Below are positions 35,808 to 47,473 of a stretch of 64,000 nt of DNA, one piece after another. The notes beneath the pieces were generated by a model, which was not told where the DNA came from, ran no database searches, and saw only the letters and a program-made list of their open reading frames with translations. Origin of the DNA: Isoetes taiwanensis (Eukaryota > Streptophyta > Lycopodiopsida > Isoetales > Isoetaceae); NCBI GenBank assembly GCA_021234155.1, contig JAJEKV010000323.1, forward strand, positions 62,001 through 126,000, given 5' to 3'. A program made the translations under genes and the position numbers. Within the stretch, counting starts at the first letter, position 1. Every line of letters begins with the position of its first letter.

Positions 35808-38800
35808 CCAACCTGGAATGATAGATTTGTAGATAATTGTCTTACAACTGGAATCTCTCAGCAATGCAACAAACAATGTCCTGTTTACCTGCACAAGATG
35901 TAAGTCTTTTGCTTCTTCCAGTTTTTGCCCCTGCAGATTGTTCAACTTATCTTCCAGTTTTTTAGCTTATAGTGTAAAAAAACTCAAGTAAAGCAAGTTA
36001 AACAATCATTAATAGCTATATATAGTAATAAATGAGGACATTTGTAACCTATACCTCAATCCATTCCATAATGAGCACTTTCTTACTTGACAGATCTTTG
36101 TACATCTCCGGAACCTGATAGATCTTTGACTCCAAAGCAAAACGTCTTTCTACTGAAGACTATCTGGCAAAATCACAAATCCGCACCTTGCAACTAAGCC
36201 CTGGGTATAATTATTAAGCATCTAAAAAGCTTGAACAGACATAGAAAAATGCTCTGGTTAGCCATGGTGCCTTCTGCGCCCAATCATCTGAATGAAATAG
36301 AAAAAGAGACGTTAACGGAAAAATGACCAAAACGTTTCTTGCCATAAAAAAATAGAGAGATGTACCACTCAAATTGAAACGCACTGCTCAGATTGTTGAA
36401 ACTCAAATTTAGAAGAAAAAGCCTGGAACTTGAAGCTATGCTTGCGGAAACTTCACCTTCTAACATCCTCATGCTCAAATCCATAGCTTACAACTCCATC
36501 GCTGTCAATGTTCATATCTGCAGATCCTCCATTCCATACCCATAAACCGAAAATGGCTACAACGACACCCCAAAGCGAAGCTCACAAAGAAGAAAAATGA
36601 CGAATCCCTCAGTGGTACGAATTTCTCACAGAAAAAATCAGGCCCGCATTCATGAGTATGGTCACAGTTAGTAGCTGCAGCTACAATTAAGTGTCAAGAA
36701 AATGAAGCAAAATGTCAGCACTTTGATTCTTCATAATATATGCCTGAGAAGGCTCTTTTTAACTGCCATGCTTTTATCAGAGAAAGCTTGTTGAGAATTC
36801 CCCCCAGCTGGTATTTTATGAAAATATTTCACCTCTAAGCTTCTTTTCTTCACATACTTGATTTTTGTTCTGATTTTGTGCTTCTTGTGCTTTTTGGAGC
36901 TTGTGCACAGGGTCAAACATCAGTGATTGTGGAAATAAGCTTCTGAATTGGAATGCATCCACCTATATCTGTGCAACTGGACTGGTGTCACTTGTAAGAA
37001 TGGCAGCCTCAAGGTTGAACGGCTTGAATTAAATGGCTTGTAGCTGGGGGGTTTTAACTCTGCCATTGGGAAGCTAACAAATCTTACAACTCAAAGGGCA
37101 AACTTTGCTTCAAATTTTACAAAATATATAGAAGAAAGGAAGCTTACAGCATCCAGCAGCAAAACACTGCAATTATCACCAGTGTAATATGCAACCTGCA
37201 TAAAAGTAATTTAAAATTAGGAAGGAAACTGAAGCTAAAATTTGTAGAACATAGCAATTTAAAGCAATCATGCCAATCAGTAATCGCATACCATGGCTGA
37301 CCTACAGGGGAGAGACAATGCTTAATTCAGAAAAATATAATGAATTTTACAATCTCAAATATTTCGCTAAGAGTACCTTTCTTGCCCTCGTGAATATCTC
37401 AAGAATTTAAGAAACTTTACATTCCATTTGCTGAGTAACACCTATATCTTACCTTATTAACAATGTGTCTACGGCCAAATGTAAAAATGAGTCAAGGTGT
37501 TCAATGAACATAGTCCCATTCTTTGCTAGAGTTATGGAAAGAGGGGGACTGCCAAATTAACTGGAAAAAGATAACTGGAGGTGTGCAGAGAAGTTTAGAA
37601 ATAGATTTTCCACAAGATTTCCATCAGAATAATCATGATTGGCATATATGCAGATGCAGAATGTGGAGATCCAAAAGGAGTCAAGCAGCATCCAGCAGAC
37701 CCTTACTGAGAACTCTCCTCTAAAATCATAAACAGGTTCGATTGCTTGCTGGATCTTTCACAACGGTGGTGAAGCAGCATCCAGCAGACTCTTACTGAAA
37801 ACTCTTATACAGTATACAACATTAATGCTGGAACTCTTATAAAATGTCTGAAAACTCTTATAAAAACCTTGTATACAACAGCATGGATAGATCGTTACAA
37901 AAAACAAGGAGGAGCGAACGCACGGAAAAATCTCGCCCGAAGGCAAAAGCCTTTACTTGGTGAGTAAAACGTAGGAGCCTAATGACATGAAGAATAAAAC
38001 TTAATCAGATCTTCAAGATAGCAATGCGGCTTCTGTACTTTCTACCTTGAGAGCCAGAGATTTGTTTTCGAGAAGAGCCAGAGATTTGCTTTCCAGAAGC
38101 TCGAAATCCTGTCGAAATCTTGAAATATAACAGCATTGCAATTGACTTTTGTAAGAAAAGCTTAGGATTCTTAGTGTCGTGCTAAGTTTCTTGGTGTCTT
38201 GCTGACCTATGATGATGCCGCCCAGCTGAAGAGCTCCACAGTTCCAGTGATGATCTGAACAAACGCAAGAGCCGGAGGCGCCAAACCGAGATTCGTAAGA
38301 AGAGAGCTGGTCCAAATTTCGTAGAAAGAAAGGGTTTTGGAAATTCGTCGTCATTGAATAGGGTCGGCTACGACAACTTCAAAATATGAATTTAATGCTG
38401 GAAACCAAGATGCCGGGAGGGGGAACGCATGCGGGAAGGGAACGCCACATGCGTCTGCACTGCGGGGTTCCAGGCACGAAGTCCAACACCTTACCAAAAT
38501 AAAAAAGAAGATTTGGAGTGAACCTCCTATTATTTTTGAGTAGCGCTCCTTGCCTTGAGGTGTCTTGGGGTGAAAGCATGTTGTAGTGGAACACCCTGGG
38601 TGTCCCCCCTGTCACCCCTAAAAATGTGGTGGGAGATATCAAATTTGTGGTGCGATTTTAAATGTTTGTTTGGCGCCTAGTGCATGTACTGCCCGGATTC
38701 AATCATTTCTTGAACTGCAACAACCCGATTCCCACGCCATCCGTCCCATTCCAATTTCCTACGCCACCCGTCCCATTCCAATCTCCACCTAACCGATTCC

Positions 38801-39739
38801 TAAACCCACGACCCAGCCGTGCCTTTCCTGAAGCACACGGCTATGACGCTTAATCCAGTTGTGGATCAATCCGGTTCATACTTTGAATCATTTAATTTGG
38901 AAGCAAATCTGCCTAAAATCTCAAACCGGAGCACAGGTAAGAGAAAGAGAACTCCAGAACAAGAACGAGATCATAAAAGACGCCAAAGGAAAAGAAAAAG
39001 GGAAGCTAAAGAAGAAGTAGCAAAAGTTGCATCAGCAGAGGGAAACGGCCTCTACTAGGCGTCGGATGGTGTTGAAATTATTATCTTCATTTCATAGCAC
39101 CACTAAAGGCTTGGCTGACAGTGATAAGAAAGAGGTTTTACGAGATTTTCTGGAAGATGACACAATGGACAGCGTACTTGGTGAAGAGCTGAAAGATTTG
39201 CAAGCCAAGAGCATCGTGGTCAGCAACCTCAGGGCTTCCATTCAACTTCTGAAGAAGTCTAACAGCAATGACAGTTTAGTAGACAAGAGTAGTTGCCTTG
39301 CTATGGCCGTTAGAGGAAGCATTAATACCGAAAGTGCTAATCCTGTCAGTGCTCGGGGTTTTGGTAAACTGCTGGGTGTTCATCCTAGGAATCTTACCAA
39401 AGCAAAATTGAAGAGGGAAGAGATAGGCGCAAAGGGGAAATGGGTTTTGTACAAAAGAGTTAGAAGAGCAGATGCAATTCCCAATTACGTCATAGAACTT
39501 GTGCGACAATTTTGGACCCAAAACAAAGAGGGTCTCTCAAATGCAAAGGATGTTAAGTTCGGAAGATTGGAACGAAATGTAAGAGAGGATCATGCCACTC
39601 ACTATCTGGAAGAATCACAGGTTATTTTATTTCTTCATCTTCACCACATTTTTTATTGTTAATGTGGTATGTGGTATGTGGTTAGTGATTGCTTGTGATA
39701 TGTGGTTGGTGTGGTTAGTGATTGCTCGTGGTGTGTGGT
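35808..39739. repeat. 3.93-kb tandem duplication, unit B
   Basis: Second copy of 31880-35807. It starts with the last intron bases and first five exon bases of the kinase HADPHPGN exon, and ends where unit A ended, after which the unduplicated transposase intron continues. Differences from unit A include an 11-nt deletion near 39042 and an insertion near 37045. Confidence 0.95.
35889..36150 (-). pseudogene. Duplicated ABC1-kinase exons without HADPHPGN exon
   Basis: This repeats the LHLVQ-encoding small exon (with a Glu to Ala change: KLEEAKDLHLVQ) and the EWIE exon of the kinase on the minus strand. The HADPHPGN exon is lost apart from its first bases because the duplication border cuts it, so these exons lead into unrelated sequence. 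Confidence 0.8.
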
Positions 39740-42305
39740 GCCTATTAATGCTGTGATATATGATATGTGCTGCCTAGTGTGGTGAGGCACGTGGTGTAAA
39801 ATGCATGCTATAAATATATGCTTTGTGGTGCCTAGTGTGGTGAATAAAATGGTGTAAAAAAATACATCTTTGTAATATATGCTATGTGGTGCCTAGTGTG
39901 GTGAAAAATATGGTGAAAAATAAATGCTCTAAATATACGCTTTGTGGTGCCTAGTGTGGTGAATAATATGGTGTAAAATAAATGCTGTAATATATGTTGT
40001 GTGGTGCCTAGTGTGGTGAATAACATGGTGTAAAATAAATGTTGTAATATATTCTATGTGGTGCCTAGTGTGGTGAAAAATATAGTGTAAAATAAATTAT
40101 GTAATATATGCTATGTGGTGCCTAGTGTGGTGAAAAATATGGTGTGCAATAAATTATGTATTATATGCTTTGTGGTGCCTAGTGTGGTGAATAACGAGGT
40201 GTAAGATGAATGTCGTAATATATACTATGTGGTGCCTAGTGTGGTGAAAAATATGGTGTACAATAAATTATGTATTATATGCTTTTGTGGTGCCTAGTGT
40301 CTTTGAATAACGAGGTGTAAGATGAATGTCCGTAATATATGCTATGTGGTGCCTAGTGTGGTGGAAAATGTAGTGTGCAATAAATATGCTGATCACCTTG
40401 TTATCTTCCTTGCAGTTGCAATTGTTCAGGAAATTCAAGACGGAACATCCTAGTGTTATGATCAAACAGAGGATGTTTGAAAAGCTGAAACCATGGTTTG
40501 TTATAAAATTAAAGGACTTCAATAGTTCTTCTTTGTATATACCATGTTAGAATGCGAGATGCTAATAGATGGCTTCAATAGTATGAGAACTAAGCACCAA
40601 AAAGCTGCGGTGACTTGTCGACTTTTTGGTGTCGACATATATATGGTGAATGCAGTGCCCGAATACAAAATAAGTAGCACAAGAAAGTCGTGGCGGGGGA
40701 ATTTTATGTGAGAAAACTAGCTTCCAACCTTACCATAAGAGGGAATGCATTACGGGTGAGTGTAAAGAGTGTGGGATTAAGAAGTTCCCTATCCGCCCAC
40801 ATGAACAATCTAGTGATAGTGGCATGGTGAAGTGGGAATACCTAGACTATGAAAAAGCGATTCAGAGATGGCAGCAAGAAGTCTAAGCTCGTTCACCAAC
40901 ACAATGAAAGCGCAAGTCTTCCATCTGGTGAACAAAATGTTGGAGAAGCTTCCAAAATTTCCTTTACACAACTTCGGATATAAGTGGCGGGCGGGCAAGA
41001 TTACAAAGAACTCCTTGATAACTTGCACGGAGATGCTTACCTATCCGTGGTTGACCAGGCAGAGAATTATACTTTTAAGGAGCGAGAATGAAGTTCAGTC
41101 CATGCTTATTTGGGTCAACAACCAGCTAACTATATTTGTTCAAATAACCTATCGGGTTGATCCGAGAGAGCAGACACCATTGAGAAGGAAACACACTACT
41201 ATGTGTGGGATGATAGGGAACATGACACACTTTTTGTTCAACATTGTTTTATGAAACATTTTGAGTACTTAAAGCGAGAAAGGCAATGTCCCCAAACAAC
41301 ACTATGTATTTCAGGATGGTCTTTGCATCACAATTCAAAGCAACCCGGATCATTTTATTTTGTTGGAAGGTACGGTTGTGATGAGAGGTCAACATGATGT
41401 GGAACTTCTTTGGATCAAACCATGGAAAAGGTGAACATGATGGGAAGGGCGAGAATTGAAAAGATGGATCACGAGGTCTACGACTTAAATATCGACATTA
41501 AACTAGATAATGCCCATGATGTGGTGAAAATTGCAGAGAAACAATTTCAATGTGGTACATCCGAGTGGACTGAAAATGGAAGAAAAGTTCGGAGATACTT
41601 ACGGGAAATAAAACACGAGGATATCAAAGAGAAAAAAGGCTTGGGGTGCGAGAGACAATTCGAAACCCAGGCAAATTCATTGAGTCCATGGATTCAAAGA
41701 CGGAAATCCAACACGATTACATACCGTAAAAGCTATCATGTTTTTGCAGCAATTGTTTGGATGGAAAATGGGACATGTGTGAGAACAAATTGTATGTAGA
41801 TGAATGGAACCTTGTAGTCGTTGAACCATCCTCCAATGTTCATGCGGATGTGGAAGAGACCCGCAAGTCTACCAGGCCACTATACTCAACCTTGGCAAAT
41901 GTACTTGCGAGAAGCACTAGAGAAGGAGACGACTTTTTGATTCTTGCCGCAGCCAAAATGAATGAGGAGGATTCTGTATTTTGGATGTTGCTATGCACCA
42001 AGCCAAAATTTGAAGTTGAAAATGACTTCAGGCAGAACAAAAACTTGTTTATGAGAGGTGAAACCGTTGTGGAGGGCATTTACTATAGAAAGAAGCCTCG
42101 GTCAAAGGTGATGTATGAGTTGTTGACAAACGAGCCAAAGTCACTTGTATTCTCTACTCAAATTTGTGCTATTCGAGTTCCCATGCAGCAGATCAAGAAA
42201 GGTGCTCGAACTGTTTACAGGCTAGACTACGCAGATGAGGAAAAGATTCTAGAAAACTTGCCCGAGGTTTTATCTGATGAAGATAGCATGTCTGATGAAG
42301 AATAG
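38843..42305 (+). pseudogene. Transposase-like gene with D..ENY motif (copy B, with downstream exons)
   Basis: Exon 1 from ATG 38843 (MTLNPVVDQ) is broken by an 11-nt deletion near 39042 relative to copy A. After a long minisatellite-bearing intron, exon 2 starts at 40414 (TTCCTTGCAG acceptor) with LQLFRKFKTEHPSVMIKQR. Further fragments: FPLHNFGYKWRAG, SVVDQAENYTFKERE (about 41045), DDREHDTLFVQHCFMKHFE, and a C-terminal part 41757-42305 (MNEEDSVFWMLLCTKPKFE, an acidic end). The helical N-domain, FR..HP.V, D..ENY and C-terminal W-rich domain recall a transposon-like family seen as uncharacterised proteins in cnidarians and other invertebrates. At least five frame changes make it a remnant. Confidence 0.6.
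39740..40385. repeat. Intronic minisatellite, about 60-bp unit
   Basis: About ten tandem units built on GCTATGTGGTGCCTAGTGTG followed by GTGAAAAATATGGTGTAAAA, TAAAT and a variable TGTAATATAT. It lies in the intron of the transposase-like gene. The shorter GTGTGGTTAGTGATTGC units just upstream, inside unit B, look like the progenitor sequence. Confidence 0.92.
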
Positions 42306-42489
42306 TTGAACACATTCTTACAGGTTAGAAATGATTCAGAAATTTTGAATATATGTTGTTGTGTCTTGTCTTGTTATCTTATAATATAAGAAACTCAATT
42401 CCATGCTCAATTGTATTTTGATGTCCCTTGTTTCAATGTAATATGTTTGCTTTTGATGTAATATGTAATTGTTTTTTGATGTCCCTGAT

Positions 42490-42562
42490 GTAACATGCGC
42501 CAGGTTCACCACATGTTTCACCACATGTGTGACCACATGTGTTTCACCACATGTTTCACTTT
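42490..42562. repeat. TTCACCACATG short tandem repeat
   Basis: Five or six CACCACATG units spaced by TTT or TGTG lie just 3' of the transposase-like gene. Related CACCACAG/CACCACATG clusters lie at 44697-44765, 45925-46000 and 46510-46620. Confidence 0.8.
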
Positions 42563-42764
42563 CTGTCTCTTCCCCCGAGACAGATAGATCCTTCTGAACA
42601 GCTTTTCCACTAAAATGCTTTCCTTTTCCTTAAATTCTCTCGGTCCCATCAATTCCTCTCATCATCCTTTGGCTGACAGCCGTACCCGAAAATCATTATG
42701 GGATAGCGAAAATTAATGACCTCGGGCAACCCAAAAGGCCCAAGATGCCATTCTTCTTGCTCCC

Positions 42765-42895
42765 GACCGAGTTTACAGTTTATTATAGCAGTTCCGGAGC
42801 AGCTTACAGTTTACAGCAGCAGGTCCTTGGGAAGCAGTTTACAGTTTACAGTTGGGTGGGAAGCAGTTTACAGTTACAGCTTACAGCAGCTACTT
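42765..42895. repeat. AGTTTACAG clustered repeat
   Basis: Eight or so AGTTTACAG or AGCTTACAG units occur in about 130 bp, some back to back, interspersed with GGGAAGC. It lies directly upstream of the frame starting at 42904. Confidence 0.75.
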
Positions 42896-42903
42896 CAGCG
42901 GAC

Positions 42904-43532
42904 ATGGCCAACTTCACCTCTTGGATGCTGCAAAACGATGGAGTGCCGGAATGGAACAATGTGACCAGAGAAGAAGAGCCCATATAGGCGTGCTGTCCCG
43001 ATTTTTAGCCATGCAGAATGGATGGACATCCTCAGGCAACAGAAATTTCTCTATTCACCGGATGAGAATATGACCATAGAAATGCTGAAAACTCTCACCA
43101 GGAGGATGAATTGTACACCGGACCTCCCAGACCTCTCAACTTACTCTGCTGCCACTGAAATTTTTACACACCAGCATCTTTGGCCCGTTCCTCACTATTG
43201 ACCAGGATCTGCAAAGGTTGAGACCTTTTCTGCTTAATGGCTACCAAGCCTTTACGCTAGACAGGTTCTGCTTTTGTTATGATAGGTTATTTACAGAGGA
43301 CCAATTCATTCACTTCAGGGATATGTTCTATCATCACAAGGGCTTGCAGGATGCACATGGAGAAGCTGCTATTCTGTTTGGTAACACTGCACCATTATGG
43401 TTTTTTGCTTTCCCTCCAGAATGGGATGAAATAGGCTGGCAAGCTGACCCGGTGGCCACTGATCTGGTGATCATAGAAGATGACAAGAAGGAGCTGGACC
43501 TAGATCTCTTTTTGATAGACCCACAGGAATGA
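42904..43532 (+). pseudogene. Unrecognised protein, single frameshift
   Basis: The block begins near MANFTSWMLQNDGVPEWNNV and continues, after a frame change near 42985, in a frame reading EWMDILRQQKFLYSPDENMT. A second frame change near 43195 leads to TIDQDLQRLRPFLLNGYQAF, then ILFGNTAPLWFFAFPPEWDE, ending in an acidic tail at 43532. Codon-like composition, Trp content and continuity across the breaks suggest a once-real protein of about 200 residues. No domain recognised. It may be an accessory frame of the adjacent mobile element. Confidence 0.4.
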
Positions 43533-43815
43533 AAGCAAGTGTATATAAAAAGTTTCGTTTCTCATGTAATCTGAAATCTAACCTTATGTAATCATTTTAT
43601 ATGTTTAATATAAATCTTCACTCTTCAATCTTCATTGTTTAATTGACAGGGTGAAAGTGACACACAGAAAAATTACATTAAGGATGAACAGAATGGGACA
43701 GAGAAACACATGATGAAACCCACCATTGGAAATCTGTCACATCAAATGCAAGGTCAATCATTCAAAAGTTGGCTGTGCAGGAAAGATTGGAGGGAAACCC
43801 TAAATCTAGTTTTGC

Positions 43816-44336
43816 ATGCAGACATTGGCTTATCCCAATCCAGCTACGGCGGAAGAAAACAGAAGGAGAACACGAGCACAAACAATTTCGCCAGTTCAAA
43901 TGCAGTCGCATCTGGTAGGACCTATACTGGAGCAAATAAACCAGGAACAGAGGCGGATATTAGAGGAGCGGAGGACCCATGAATTCCGAGGTATTCTAGG
44001 CTTAAAACATAGGTTAATTCCTGATAGGCTTAAAGAATTAGAAGCCAAGGCAGTGATAGGCGGTTGCCTTTCTTTGTAGTAGAATGTGATTTCTATATTA
44101 CTAATGATGTTGTTTTACACGATGCGGTCGGGGAGACTTAGGCTGAGCTGGTGCGGCCGAAGCGGGGATCTAGGGGTGGCGTATGATTCTGAGGATGAGT
44201 TCGCACTCTCTCCATGCTTGAGGAAGAGGATATGTTCATCCAACTAAAGCAGGAAATGATCCATGCTTCAGCCATTAAAAAAGTGCTCAAAAGCCGGATG
44301 CATGGAGACACAACAACCCGAGACAATACTTTATGA
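43816..44336 (+). pseudogene. Unrecognised frames, possibly one decayed gene
   Basis: 43816-44079 encodes a charged helical protein (VGPILEQINQEQRRILEERR, then ILGLKHRLIPDRLKELEAKA). At 44214-44336 a 40-residue frame reads MLEEEDMFIQLKQEMIHASA and ends TTTRDNTL. Both have helical, charged composition typical of TE accessory proteins, but I cannot assign a family. Confidence 0.3.
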
Positions 44337-44639
44337 ATCAGTATCATAAGTGGGGAGCGTAAACGAGAAGCTCATGTTTTAGTGTTCTTTGGATTTCACC
44401 AACTATTCAGTGAGAAAAACTTGATCTCATCTTGAACATACTTGGAAGAAGAAGAGTTTCTGAGATCTCACAATGCGGGATCCGATTGAGGCCCGAATAG
44501 CGTATGTCATCATTAACCTCTTCAAAACAGCTATTATTATATCTCTAATGCATTTTGATAATACTAGAAGCTCGGGGTTATAGTTTTCCCGATTTTTTAC
44601 GCATACTTCATTTCATAAGAAGTATGAACTATTCTCTTG

Positions 44640-45082
44640 GATATGGTAGATTTCCATATGTATTTTTCTCCCTTTGAAATATAAAAACAACGTTTGCATC
44701 ACCACAGCTTCACCACAGTTTTTACCACATTTTTCACCACAGCTTTCACCACAGATTTCACCATAATCAGCCAGGGGCATTGACCATTTTTTGACCCGGT
44801 CAGAAAATGGAATGGCTCTCAGATTCCTGATAGTATCTTGACTGATTTTGGTGACAGCAATATATGGATCCCAAATTAGGTCCCTGAATTGATATGAGGC
44901 CAAAATTCATTAAGCTCTGCTTTGTGCAAAGATTCTTGCAAGGCCACTAACTTTTGCTTCAGTGGAATTACGTGTTTTTCTTTTCGGTTTCTTTTGAACT
45001 CTATTTCTTTTGAACCCGAGCCACCCATCTCATATTTTCCTATTTTTCTTTGGTTACCATATTTTGTTAGTGTGCGGATCAT
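44640..45082 (-). pseudogene. Unrecognised coding remnant with repeat-derived tail
   Basis: From ATG 45082 (MIRTLTKYGNQRKIGKYEMG) a frame runs to AELNEFWPHIN. A frame change near 44885 then continues as FRDLIWDPYIAVTKISQDTI and SDRVKKWSMPLADYGE. It then enters the CACCACAG repeat at 44697-44765, read as GESCGEKCGKNCGE. The central block looks like true protein. The family is unknown. Confidence 0.4.
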
Positions 45083-45572
45083 AGATTCTGCGCCTTCAAA
45101 TTCCTTGTTTGCATTTTATAATTAATGACAAAAAGTTCAACTAACTGAAAGAACAGTGGAAACTCAGAGAACAGTTAAAGCAAAAAAAATAGTCACAACA
45201 GCTGTAGAGAAGAGGAGTTCTGTCATTAATGAAAAAGCTTTACAAAAAATGGAGTCACAAAGACTATTGCAAAACAAGTTCTGTATTTAATTAAAAGTTT
45301 TTACAAAGAATAGTCACAAGGACTATTGCCAAAAAAATTGAAACCGGGGATTACAAAAAAACAAGGCTTGATCTTGGTGAGGGGGCCATCTTCAAATCTA
45401 TATGGAGGTCGTCCTCCATGGCATACATCTTCATTTCGGAGGAGTCGCCTCGTCATCATAACCCCGCATGCACCCACTCGATCACCCCCGCGAAGCGGCT
45501 TAATAACTGTGCATCCATGATGAGCTTCTCCACCTCTGGTGAAGTGAACTTCGCTCTGACTGTAATTGTGTG

Positions 45573-45640
45573 GCCTCCAGAGGAAGACACGGATTCTCCG
45601 GAGGAAGACACGGATCCTCCGGAGGAAGACACAAATCGCG
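45573..45640. repeat. 18-bp tandem repeat, CCGGAGGAAGACACGGAT
   Basis: Three to four copies of an 18-bp unit keep all frames open (PEEDTD on plus, SVSSSG on minus). On the minus strand it precedes ITVRAKFTSPEVEKLIMDAQ, which may be a small coding remnant, but no domain or start is clear. Confidence 0.75.
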
Positions 45641-45924
45641 GCCGGGCAAGGAGGAGCGAGCACCATGGCCGGGATAGTATTCCTGCGCGGTGTAGTATGG
45701 CCATGGCGGAAGTGAAGGAGATGGACGGAATGGGGAAGGAGTGAAGGAGATGGCGGAATAAACGATGGAGACGGAATGGACGGAATGAAGCTGCAGGGCA
45801 GAATTTTGGGAATAAAAGGGATGCAGAATCGTAGGCATGCATACGATTTTGGGAATGAGGCAGAAGAGGAAAGGGACGTTTGCATGCATACGATTGCACA
45901 CCTCGGGAGCCGAGCCACCCACCA

Positions 45925-46620
45925 CATGTCACCACATGATTCATCATATGTACCATTTGCATCACCACAGTATAACCACAGTATTCACCACATGATTCAC
46001 CACATGCCACCTAGGCTCCAACATGCCAAGGTGGCTCCAACATGCCACGTGGGCTCCAACATGCCACGTAGCATGCCACCTACGCTCCAACATGCCACGT
46101 AGCATGCCACCTAGGCTCCAACATGCCACCTGGGCTCAAGCGTACCACGTGAGCTCCAACGTGCCATCTAGGCTCAAGCATGCCAAGGTGGCTCAAATAT
46201 GCCACCTAGGCTCCAACATGCCACCAAGGCTTCAACATGCCACGTAGCCTCAACATGCCAACTAGGCCCCAACATGCCTCGTAAGCTCTAGCATGCCACC
46301 TAGGCTCCAACGTGCCACCCTAGGCTCCAACATGCCGTGGGCTCCAACATGCCACCTAGCATGCCACCTAGGCTCCAACATGCCACCTAGGCTCAAGCCG
46401 TACCACGTGAGCTCCAACATGCCAAGTCGGCTCCAACGTGCCACCTAGGCTCAAGCATGCCAAGGTGGCTCAAACATGCCACCTAGGCTCCAACATGCCA
46501 CGTAGGCTCCAACATGCCACCACATGATTCACCACATGATTCACCATATGATTCACCACATGCACCATTTGCATCACCACATCTATCATGACATGTATCA
46601 CCACATTGTCATGAATCTTT
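45925..46620. repeat. Minisatellite CATGCCACCTAGGCTCCAA flanked by CACCACATG repeats
   Basis: At 46010-46515 about 25 copies of a 19-21 bp unit (CATGCCACCTAGGCTCCAA with CACGTAG and CAAGGTGG variants) are in tandem. Both edges (45925-46005 and 46515-46620) are ATTCACCACATG repeats. An inverted, more diverged relative is at 57600-57745 (GAGCCTAGG and GGCATGTTTGAG). Confidence 0.92.
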
Positions 46621-47182
46621 GAATACATCAATTTCTTCTGGAGATTTGAACTCCACCAGAGTGTTGCTCTGGTCAGCCAGAAAAGTCTATTTTATACAAT
46701 AGTATACAACAATGTATATTAGAGTGTCAATGAAAGAATAGGTTACAAGAATAACCTCTTTGGTTACAATAATACAAACATGTGATTACAAGTAAAGATC
46801 TATTGATCTGTCAACCTCAGCTTCATTACTAGAGCAACTGTGCTTCACAACATCAATCATCATTCTGCGCGTGTCCAACAGCTCGCCACTAGAAATTGGT
46901 ACACCCTGCAACAAACATATCAGGCCTCACATTGGATGAGTAATACCTTCAAATTTACGAACTCACCTTGCATTGGGATAGTATGTCCAAGTCTCGCAGA
47001 CATCGCAGCCACAACTTTCTTTACAAAGACACATATAGCGAGGACCACCACGACCCAGCAATGAGACCGAAAGTGGGGAACTTGTAATTTTCTTGTGGCG
47101 CAGCCTTTATGGTGCTTGGGAATTTTGTGTTTGCATCCTCAACAAAACTCATGACAAAGCTCTGAGCCCTTGTACATTTCTA

Positions 47183-47473
47183 GGTTGTCAAAATGGTACA
47201 CACACGGGTGACATTTAACCGGTGACCTCCAAGACCTACAATGACATACACGGCCCAGTCTTTGCCGATAACATCTTTCGAGAATGGTACATTCAAATTG
47301 CAAGTTGAGGGTTCAACGGTTTGTTCTTTGAAGCAAGTTCGTTCGACAAGTAATGTGTAAATGAGCGGATCCATGAAATGGAACCCTCGTTCCATGTCAT
47401 GCTTGATGCGTAATTGGTGCATACACACCGCCAAAGTCCAAGGTCCGGTAAAACAAGATGATTTAAGAAACAA
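47183..47473 (-). CDS. Unrecognised small frame or exon
   Basis: The frame reads RIKHDMERGFHFMDPLIYTL, then FSKDVIGKDWAVYVIVGLGG. The hydrophobic pattern and residue choice look like real protein, and it is on the same strand as the phosphatase-like gene upstream (its 3' end is 0.35 kb away), so it could be a further exon or a separate remnant. No family recognised. Confidence 0.3.

Noticed and set aside
45301..46010. Overlapping long frames on both strands
   Set aside because: Partly created by an 18-bp tandem repeat. Frames on both strands are open for the same reason and none has a recognisable domain.
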